Positions 56,906-64,000 of a stretch of DNA of 64,000 nucleotides are shown piece by piece. The stretch covers positions 92,773 to 156,772 of the forward strand of contig JANQKC010000006.1 in NCBI GenBank assembly GCA_028281325.1. The letters run 5' to 3'. Source of the DNA: Alphaproteobacteria bacterium. Its GTDB lineage: Bacteria > Pseudomonadota > Alphaproteobacteria > UBA8366. The notes below the pieces were generated by a model. The model had not been told where the DNA came from. It searched no databases and was given only the letters and a program-made list of their open reading frames with translations. Each line of letters begins with the position of its first letter. Within the stretch, counting starts at the first letter, position 1. The position numbers were made by a program, and so were the translations under genes.

Positions 56906-56934
56906 ACAATATGAAGCGGCGACCGGCTTGTCAA
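56906..56934 (-). promoter_or_regulatory. Sigma-70-like promoter of rpmJ
   Basis: On the minus strand a perfect TTGACA (56934-56929) and TATTGT (56911-56906) are separated by 17 bp. The -10 box lies 41 bp before the rpmJ ATG. Confidence 0.65.
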
Positions 56935-56980
56935 TGCCAAGCAGCCGGATTCAAGCCTAATCGGCCCAGAATTAGGGGTA

Positions 56981-57949
56981 TCAGGATTTTCCGCCGGTGC
57001 GGGTCAATTCCATATACCCATAGCGCAGGCAGCCGCTGTTGATCGCGGCGATCCGGCGCTTCATCACCTCGGCTTCGCGCATCAAGGCGTCCACGAAGGG
57101 CCGGTCCAGCGTTTCCTTGGTGATATTGTTGGAAAAGTCCGTCCAGCTATCGAGCAACAGCCGCCGATACCCATCGGTTTCATCCCGGAAAAGCGAGATT
57201 TGCAGGCCGCAACGGCCGCACTCTTCCTGGAACTCGCCCAATGTCCAGGGTTCCATGGCCGAATCGCCAACCGTGGCTTTCGTCTGAGCACTCGCCCGCA
57301 TATCGGCCCGGCTCAGCATCAGGTCGGTGACCACGGCCTTGCCGTTCGCGGCCAACGCGTTTTCCATCTGGGCCAACAGCCGCTCGCGTCCCGCCAATTG
57401 CGCCAGACGTTCGCGAATGACGATCACGTCATACGCCTGGTCCGCCAGCGACACCGTTTCCGGATCGTAGGCGGATATCGGGACCCGTGCCTCCAAGCCG
57501 CGGATCATCGAAATCTTCATCCCCAACTCGGCGACGTCGGAATCCGGCTCCAACCCCATCACGGTCGCGCCGAACTGCAAAGCCGCCGCGCGGATCGTCC
57601 CGCCGAGGCCGGCAGCCAGGTCCAGCACCGCATGGGTCTTCTGAAGGTCGATGTATTTCAGGAACTGGGTCGTGACCTCCTGGCCGCCGGGCAGCGAAAA
57701 CCCCTCGCCGTAGAGGCGCGACCACAGGCGATACCGCAGATCGGCCCAGTCCTCGCTGCTGTCGCTTTCCGCCGTCGGCGTATCGACAACGATGAGACGG
57801 TTGCGTCGAACCGACGCCGACTGCCCCTGGCGCACCATGGCACCCGGTTCCACCCCATCCCACCAGGCGCGGAACCGCACGGCAAAGGGGACATAATCAT
57901 CCCCAAGGCCGGCGTTGGACGCTGCATTGGAGGCGACTTGCTGAGACAT
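56981..57949 (-). CDS. Class I SAM-dependent methyltransferase-like protein
   Basis: This 322-residue protein has a methyltransferase domain: FLKYIDLQKTHAVLDLAAGLGG, GLEPDSDVAELGMKISMI and YDVIVIRERLAQLAGRERLL, followed by a C-terminal helical region. A conserved C-x-x-C (EECGRCG) occurs at about residue 244. The start at ATG 57949 is preferred over GTG 57958. It is preceded by a 264-bp intergenic region containing a full CtrA-box-like sequence. Confidence 0.75.
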   Translation of the reverse strand: MSQQVASNAASNAGLGDDYVPFAVRFRAWWDGVEPGAMVRQGQSASVRRNRLIVVDTPTAESDSSEDWADLRYRLWSRLYGEGFSLPGGQEVTTQFLKYIDLQKTHAVLDLAAGLGGTIRAAALQFGATVMGLEPDSDVAELGMKISMIRGLEARVPISAYDPETVSLADQAYDVIVIRERLAQLAGRERLLAQMENALAANGKAVVTDLMLSRADMRASAQTKATVGDSAMEPWTLGEFQEECGRCGLQISLFRDETDGYRRLLLDSWTDFSNNITKETLDRPFVDALMREAEVMKRRIAAINSGCLRYGYMELTRTGGKS

Positions 57950-58010
57950 ACGCACCACCGTTCCCGCTGCTTGCGATTGTCGACTTCCGACGCAGACTAG
58001 GAAAAACAGA

Positions 58011-58027
58011 TTAACGCAACCTTAACC
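58011..58027. promoter_or_regulatory. CtrA-box-like element
   Basis: TTAA (58011-58014), seven bases, then TTAACC (58022-58027) fits the alphaproteobacterial CtrA consensus TTAA-N7-TTAAC exactly. It lies 62 bp upstream of the methyltransferase gene at 57949 and 190 bp beyond the end of the convergent-facing mandelate racemase-family gene. The flanking 58000-58090 region is AT-rich, and TATAAT occurs at 58050-58055 on the + strand. Confidence 0.45.
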
Positions 58028-58213
58028 TTTGAAATCCGGGCAAATTCTTTATAATCAATTGATATCTATATATAAAATAGAAGTTCCGTCGGAATCCGTC
58101 AGGGTGCCGATTCTTGGGGATTGGTTAAGGGTCCCATGCGCCGACGGTCGCCGAAACGGTTGCGGCCTGCATTGAACCGCGCGATAGGCGAGAACGAAAG
58201 ACGGACGACCGGT

Positions 58214-59359
58214 CTAAACGAAACCCGGACCGTCGATGACGGGGTGAGCCTTGATGAAGTCTTCATCGACGTCAAGACCGAGCCCCGGCCCCTCCAACGG
58301 GTGCACGCACCCATCGGCGTCCAACGCGTAAGGCACATTCTTGAACGGCCCTTCCCGCAGCGGATTCATGCCTTCGCTGGATTCGAAATAGCCACCGTTG
58401 TCGATCGATGCGATGACGTGAATGCCGGCGGCAAGGTCCAGTCCCGTCACGCCGCCATGCGGATGGATCGGAATGTTATAGGCCGCGGCCAACGCGGCGA
58501 TCCGCATGGTTTCGGTGACACCGCCGGACTTGCCGACATCCGGCTGGAGGATACGGACGTCGTTGCGCTCGATATGCGGCGCGAATTCGTAACGGGTGTA
58601 GACGTTTTCGCCCAATGCCAGGGGCGTGCTGCTGAAGGTCGATGCGACCTCGTAGGCGCGATAGTCGTGGCTGGGGAAGGGCTCTTCCAGCCACCCCACA
58701 TCGAGGTCTTCGAGCCCCGGCATGGCGTAGCGCGCGTCTTCGAGCGAATAGCCCGTATTGGCGTCCGTCAGGATGATCAGGTCGTCGCCGAAGGCGTCCC
58801 GGACCGCCTCGATCCGGTCCAGGTCGGCTTTCGGCCCCTGCCCGATCCGAAGCTTCACGGCGCGATAGTTCCGCGCCATCAATTCCCGCACTTCGTCCAG
58901 CAGCGCCTCGGTCTCGCCGAAGCCCAGCGATCCGCCGCCGCCCGCATAGGCGAGGATCGGTTTCCGCTCCCCGCCCAAGAGTTTGTACAGCGGCCAGCCG
59001 ACCGCCTTCCCCCGGATATCCCACAGCGCCATATCGACGCCGCTGAGGGCGATGACCGACCCGGCCCCCATGCCGTGGCTGGCGAACTGCGCCTGATACA
59101 CCTTGCGCCAGATGCCGTTGACGTTGCTCGCATCCATCCCCTTCACCAAGGCGGCGATCGTGGTGTTGACGATGGTGGCGACCGCCCCGGGGTTCCGGCC
59201 GTGGTGCGCCTCGCCCCACCCGACCAGTCCGTCTTCGGTCGTAACCTTGACGAAAATCGCATCCCGCTTGGTCATCGTGCCGATGCGAAGCTGATTCTGG
59301 TGCTCCTTCGGGATCGGCACGGAAACCGGGAACGCTTGGACACTGGCGATTTTCATCAT
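58214..59359 (-). CDS. Mandelate racemase/muconate lactonizing enzyme family protein
   Basis: This 381-residue enolase-superfamily (MR/MLE) protein has a capping domain and a barrel with Lys169-x-Arg171, metal ligands Asp199 (TDANTGY), Glu225 (WLEEPF) and Glu251 (LGENVY), Asp274 (QPDVGKSGG) and histidines 299/301 (IHPHGG). The metal-ligand spacing is exactly that of mandelate racemase. A racemase or sugar-acid dehydratase activity is likely. It sits downstream of a MaoC gene on the same strand (16 bp), possibly one transcript. Confidence 0.85.
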   Translation of the reverse strand: MMKIASVQAFPVSVPIPKEHQNQLRIGTMTKRDAIFVKVTTEDGLVGWGEAHHGRNPGAVATIVNTTIAALVKGMDASNVNGIWRKVYQAQFASHGMGAGSVIALSGVDMALWDIRGKAVGWPLYKLLGGERKPILAYAGGGGSLGFGETEALLDEVRELMARNYRAVKLRIGQGPKADLDRIEAVRDAFGDDLIILTDANTGYSLEDARYAMPGLEDLDVGWLEEPFPSHDYRAYEVASTFSSTPLALGENVYTRYEFAPHIERNDVRILQPDVGKSGGVTETMRIAALAAAYNIPIHPHGGVTGLDLAAGIHVIASIDNGGYFESSEGMNPLREGPFKNVPYALDADGCVHPLEGPGLGLDVDEDFIKAHPVIDGPGFV

Positions 59360-59375
59360 TCCATCCTCGTAGGGG

Positions 59376-60239
59376 TTATCGGAAGGCGGCGCGGCCGTTG
59401 TTCAGCACCACAGCGTCGCGGCCGAGCGCGACCGAACGGAACGCGGCGACCTCGTCGCCCGGTTGCCACCAGATCTCCGTGCGGACGGTCTCGCCGGGAA
59501 AGACCGGCGCGGACAAGCGCACGTCGAGCGCGGCAAGCGCCGCCAGATCGTAGTCGCAACAGGACCGGAGGATCGCATGCCCGGCAATGCCGTAGGTGCA
59601 CAGCCCATGCAGGATCGGCCGCGGAAAGCCGGCGGCCGCGGCGGCCTTCGGGTCGGCGTTATGCGGATTGGGGTCGCCGTTCAGGCGATACCAAAGCGCC
59701 TGTTGCGGCACCGTCGGCAGGTCGCAGACGATGTCGGGCTTCCGGTCCGGCAGCGGGTGCGGGTCGCGCACCGGATCGCTCGGTCCGCCATAGCCGCCGT
59801 CGCGCCGCGCGAAGGTGGTGTGGAAGACCTTGAAATACTCTTCCCCTGTTCGGGCGTCGACGCCGGTGCGCTCGGTATAGATCAGCGCGCCGCGCCCTTC
59901 GCCCTTATCCACGATACCGGTCACCCGGGTCTGCGCCGTGATCTCCCCTTCGACCGGCAGCGGCTTCAGAAACGCCATGCCCTGCTCGGAATGCAACGCG
60001 TGCTCCCAGTCGATACCGGTATCGGGCTCGCGAATCCACAGCCCCGGATAGGCCATGATCGCCGCCATCGTCGGAAAGACCCGGAGGTTTTCTTCGTAGA
60101 CGAACGGCAACTGCTTCTCGTCGAGGGGATCGTGACCGAGGCCGATTCCCAGCGCGTAAAACATGACGTCGCGCTGGCCGTAATTGTGACGGACGACGGG
60201 AAACGCCCGCGCCTTCAGCGTGTCATAGTCGAATGGCAT
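59376..60239 (-). CDS. MaoC-type enoyl-CoA hydratase (hydratase 2)
   Basis: This 287-residue tandem hot-dog protein carries the hydratase-2 motif near the middle (YRLNGDPNPHNADPKAAAAAG) with the catalytic aspartate and histidine, followed by GFPRPILHGLCTYG. It hydrates trans-2-enoyl-CoA, often giving the R-3-hydroxyacyl-CoA. It is divergent from the acyl-CoA ligase at 60352 (112 bp), suggesting one shared control region for acid activation and hydration. Confidence 0.88.
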   Translation of the reverse strand: MPFDYDTLKARAFPVVRHNYGQRDVMFYALGIGLGHDPLDEKQLPFVYEENLRVFPTMAAIMAYPGLWIREPDTGIDWEHALHSEQGMAFLKPLPVEGEITAQTRVTGIVDKGEGRGALIYTERTGVDARTGEEYFKVFHTTFARRDGGYGGPSDPVRDPHPLPDRKPDIVCDLPTVPQQALWYRLNGDPNPHNADPKAAAAAGFPRPILHGLCTYGIAGHAILRSCCDYDLAALAALDVRLSAPVFPGETVRTEIWWQPGDEVAAFRSVALGRDAVVLNNGRAAFR

Positions 60240-60351
60240 AAAATGCCTCGTGGTTTACCGCGCGGTTTTTGTGTCGCCGTGCGGAAACGGCATAGTGGTG
60301 AAGACCTTGCCGTGAATCGGCGTGCCAGCCCAGGGTACCGCACACAATATC

Positions 60352-61878
<1,527 letters not shown>

Positions 61879-61902
61879 CCGCTATGGCCATAACACGCTG
61901 AA

Positions 61903-62016
61903 TCAAAAAGACGGTCCGGAGACCGTCTTTCGGTTGTTGCGAATTCTCTGCTTGTTAACCGTAGGCAGAGCCGCACTTTCCAGAGTGCTATTTCTATTCC
62001 GTACCTAAGGTCGCAT
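61903..62016 (-). ncRNA. Candidate tracrRNA, divergent from cas9
   Basis: Read on the minus strand, this 176-bp gap contains in order a 5-bp hairpin (GCACT/AGTGC, 61988-61973), a 6-bp hairpin (CTCTGC/GCAGAG, 61970-61946), an unpaired stretch, and a perfect 10-bp terminator hairpin followed by five Ts (61930-61905). No minus-strand protein gene exists for that terminator to serve, yet one of this size and form is expected for a tracrRNA beside cas9. The anti-repeat would then lie near 61975-62016. Its 5' end and the matching repeat are not visible, so the limits are approximate. Confidence 0.5.
61905..61930 (-). terminator. Strong hairpin terminator between acyl-CoA ligase and cas9
   Basis: AAAGACGGTC and GACCGTCTTT form a perfect 10-bp stem with a CGGA loop (61907-61930). 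On the minus strand five Ts follow, ideal for a rho-independent terminator; on the plus strand only three Ts follow. It most likely ends the minus-strand RNA described at 61903 and may also work weakly for the acyl-CoA ligase. Confidence 0.7.
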
Positions 62017-62054
62017 ACTATTGAATCGAATACAATCCATTTTTGGAGGGTCCT

Positions 62055-64000
62055 ATGGTGGGATTTCGACTTGGCCTGGATATTGGTACGAATTCAATAG
62101 GTTGGGCCTTGCTGGCCCTGAATGCCCAAGGCGATCCAGCAAACATCGTTGCAAGCGGCGTTCGAATTTTTACCGACGGTCGCGATCCCAAGTCGCTCGC
62201 GTCGCTGAAGGCGGATCGTCGGGTAAAGCGTCAGGCGCGCCGCCGCCGCGACCGCTATAAGCAACGGCGGCGCTATCTCCTTTCCGAACTGGTGCGGCAC
62301 AACCTGATGCCCGAGGACGCGGCGGCGCGGCGCAGCCTTGTTTTGCTGACCCCGTACGATCTTCGCCGCCGCGCCTTGGACGAAGCGCTGCCGCCACACC
62401 ATGTCGGGCGGGCGCTCTTTCACCTCAATCAGCGCCGGGGCTTCAAGAGCAACCGCAATTCGGCGGACAGCGAGGCCGGCGTCGTAAAAGCCTCGATCGA
62501 AGAACTGCGGCAACGGCTCGCCAAGACGGGGGCCCGCACGCTGGGCGAATTCCTCGCCAACCGGCAGAACGAAGGGGACAGCGTCCGCGCGCGCCGGCAC
62601 GGCGCCAAAATGAGCGACTTGTACGAGCTTTATCCGAGCAGAGACATGCTCGAAGACGAATTCGATGCGATTTGGGAAGCGCAAGCCGGCTTCAACCCCG
62701 ACCTCTTCGACGACACGGCAAAAGAAAAACTGCGCGATGTCATCTTTTACCAACGGAAGTTGAAGCCGCCGCTGGTGGGGTGGTGCACGTTGATACCCGA
62801 TGCGAAACGCGCGCCCAAGGCATTGCCGTCCTTCCAGCGCTTTCGAATTCTCCAGGAGGTGAACAATCTCGAATGGATCGACGCTGTCGGCACGGGGCAC
62901 CCGGTGCGGAATCATCCGGACGTCCGCAACCAGATTGTCGACGCGTTGGAGCGCAGCCAAAGGCGCACCTTCAAACAGATCGGCGCGATCCTGAAGAAGG
63001 CGGGCCTCGCCCGAAGCGACGCCGCCTTTAACTTGCAGTCCGATCTCCGCCTTCATCTAGACGGGAACGCGACCTCTTATCGGTTGGCCAACAAGCGGTT
63101 GTTCGGCGAACGGTGGCATCGTTTCGATTTGGCCGAGCAGGATGAAATCGTATCCCTTCTGCTCGACGACGAAACCGACGACGACGATGTCCTCGAAACG
63201 CTCACGTCGCGCTGGGGCCTGACCGAAGAATGCGCCGAGGCCGTGCTCAATGCGGCGCTGCCCGACGGGTACGGGAACCTGTCCGCGCAGGCGATCGCCC
63301 GGATTATCCCACCCATGCGGGAGCAAGGGTTGCGGTATCCGGATGCGGTCGTCGAGGCCGGCTTCGACACGCATTCATTGTTCGGCTGGCGGGACGCGCT
63401 GCTCGACCGGCTGCCCTATTACGGCGAAGTCATCCCCGGCCATGTCATCGGCGCGGCGCTGAACCCCGATGGATCGGACGTCGAGCGCCATGGCGCGATC
63501 CCGAACCCGACCGTCCATATCGCGCTGAACCAACTGCGCCGCGTCTATAACGATATTGTACGCATATACGGCAAGCCGGCGGAGATTTCGCTTGAAGTGG
63601 CGCGCGACTTGCCACTGGGCGTCGAAGGCAAGCGCGACCTGAACGACCGCCACAAGCAAAATCAAAAGCGCAACGACCACGCGCGGGAAATCCTCCGGAA
63701 GCATGGTCAGATCGACAATCGGGCGAACCGCCAACGGGTGCTGCTGTGGGAGGAGCTGAACCAAGACCCGACCCAGCGATGCTGCCCGTTCAGCGGCGCG
63801 ATGATCCCGATTTCCGATCTGTTCAGCGACGCGGTGGAGATCGAGCATCTGTTGCCCTTTTCGCGGACGCTCGACGACAGCCTGTCCAACAAGACGCTTT
63901 GCACGCGTCAGGCGAACCGCGACAAGGGCAACCGTACGCCGCACGAAGCCTTCGGCAACAGCCCGGACGGATATCCATGGGACGATATCGTCGCGCGCGC
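62055..64000 (+). CDS. cas9: Cas9 endonuclease, type II-C-like, 3' end beyond window
   Basis: The frame is open from ATG 62055 to the window end (648 codons). GGAGGG lies 4 bp upstream. In order: RuvC-I with Asp9 (RLGLDIGTNSIGWAL), an arginine-rich bridge helix (residues 54-76, RRVKRQARRRRDRYKQRRR), the type II-C block LFHLNQRRGFKSNR (121-134), a recognition lobe, RuvC-II with Glu514 (EISLEVARDL) and an HNH core EIEHLLPFSRTLDDS with His598 and Asn621, aligning with NmCas9 His588 and Asn611. Glu597 replaces the usual aspartate before the histidine. RuvC-III and the PAM-interacting domain are outside. It is an RNA-guided DNA nuclease of CRISPR immunity. Confidence 0.93.
   Translation, partial: MVGFRLGLDIGTNSIGWALLALNAQGDPANIVASGVRIFTDGRDPKSLASLKADRRVKRQARRRRDRYKQRRRYLLSELVRHNLMPEDAAARRSLVLLTPYDLRRRALDEALPPHHVGRALFHLNQRRGFKSNRNSADSEAGVVKASIEELRQRLAKTGARTLGEFLANRQNEGDSVRARRHGAKMSDLYELYPSRDMLEDEFDAIWEAQAGFNPDLFDDTAKEKLRDVIFYQRKLKPPLVGWCTLIPDAKRAPKALPSFQRFRILQEVNNLEWIDAVGTGHPVRNHPDVRNQIVDALERSQRRTFKQIGAILKKAGLARSDAAFNLQSDLRLHLDGNATSYRLANKRLFGERWHRFDLAEQDEIVSLLLDDETDDDDVLETLTSRWGLTEECAEAVLNAALPDGYGNLSAQAIARIIPPMREQGLRYPDAVVEAGFDTHSLFGWRDALLDRLPYYGEVIPGHVIGAALNPDGSDVERHGAIPNPTVHIALNQLRRVYNDIVRIYGKPAEISLEVARDLPLGVEGKRDLNDRHKQNQKRNDHAREILRKHGQIDNRANRQRVLLWEELNQDPTQRCCPFSGAMIPISDLFSDAVEIEHLLPFSRTLDDSLSNKTLCTRQANRDKGNRTPHEAFGNSPDGYPWDDIVAR

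Noticed and set aside
58121..59833. A 570-codon + strand open frame near the CtrA-like site
   Set aside because: It is antisense to the MR/MLE gene and has low-complexity composition. The TATAAT at 58050 was considered as its promoter but its 15-bp spacing is poor.
62021..62260. A short + strand frame (79 codons) overlapping the cas9 start
   Set aside because: It is out of frame with cas9, has no ribosome site and its product is unrelated to any family. The cas9 frame at 62055 is clearly the real one.

Overview
The window is a GC-rich chromosomal segment from an alphaproteobacterium, most likely a Rhodospirillales-type organism. This is inferred from gene families: a TrcR/DUF1013 protein, GapR (DUF2312), DUF1244, COQ9, two YdcH-type DUF465 proteins, the Rhodospirillum-type three-subunit transhydrogenase, and a single-cysteine 41-residue L36. 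Genes are dense, often overlap by 4 bp, and no rRNA, tRNA, insertion sequence or CRISPR array was seen.

Layout. 1-7.6 kb: the 3' part of a trcR-like gene, propionate-CoA ligase (prpE), a second acyl-CoA ligase, a VOC protein and two class III CoA-transferases. 7.4-13.1 kb: two small DUF465 genes flanking a TIGR02444 gene and phosphofructokinase, then purEK, COQ9-def and rpsU. 13.2-23.4 kb: DUF3179 protein, a small DUF1127-like gene behind a perfect palindrome, pntAA-pntAB-pntB, a sulfatase, a CPBP protease, an ABC1 kinase, a 2OG oxygenase and a methyltransferase. 23.4-31 kb: twin DadA-like oxidases, a hydrolase, a long-chain acyl-CoA synthetase, a BON protein and a UDP-glucuronate epimerase. 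31-42.7 kb: a fused indolepyruvate:ferredoxin oxidoreductase, an L,D-transpeptidase-like protein, gapR, DUF1244, a carboxylate-amine ligase/N-formylglutamate amidohydrolase pair, GNAT, an EamA transporter, a class III cyclase and pyruvate kinase. 42.7-52.5 kb: a flavin monooxygenase, an atypical enolase homologue coupled to an APH-type kinase, TPR, DUF2817, a hydrolase-OsmC fusion, an M19-like protein and an HpcH aldolase. 52.5-57.9 kb: glcDEF with a methyltransferase, rpmJ with a clear promoter and terminator, and a methyltransferase behind a CtrA-box-like site. 58.2-61.9 kb: a mandelate racemase-family protein, a MaoC hydratase and an acyl-CoA ligase.

The outstanding element is at the right edge. 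At 62055 a type II (II-C-like) cas9 begins and runs off the window after 648 codons, with RuvC-I, the arginine-rich bridge helix, RuvC-II and most of the HNH nuclease visible. The 176-bp gap before it carries three hairpins. Read on the minus strand, the last one is a rho-independent terminator with a U-run although no minus-strand protein gene is nearby. This fits a divergently transcribed tracrRNA. The array and cas1/cas2, if present, lie outside the window.

Metabolically the segment is rich in acyl-CoA activation (four AMP-forming ligases), CoA transfer, hydration and FAD-linked oxidation, which suits an aerobic heterotroph using organic and amino acids. Atypical proteins worth separate attention are the enolase homologue lacking two active-site residues, an M19-family protein lacking its first metal motif, a phosphofructokinase with mixed ATP/PPi signature residues, and an rpsU whose only well-placed start codon is ATC.
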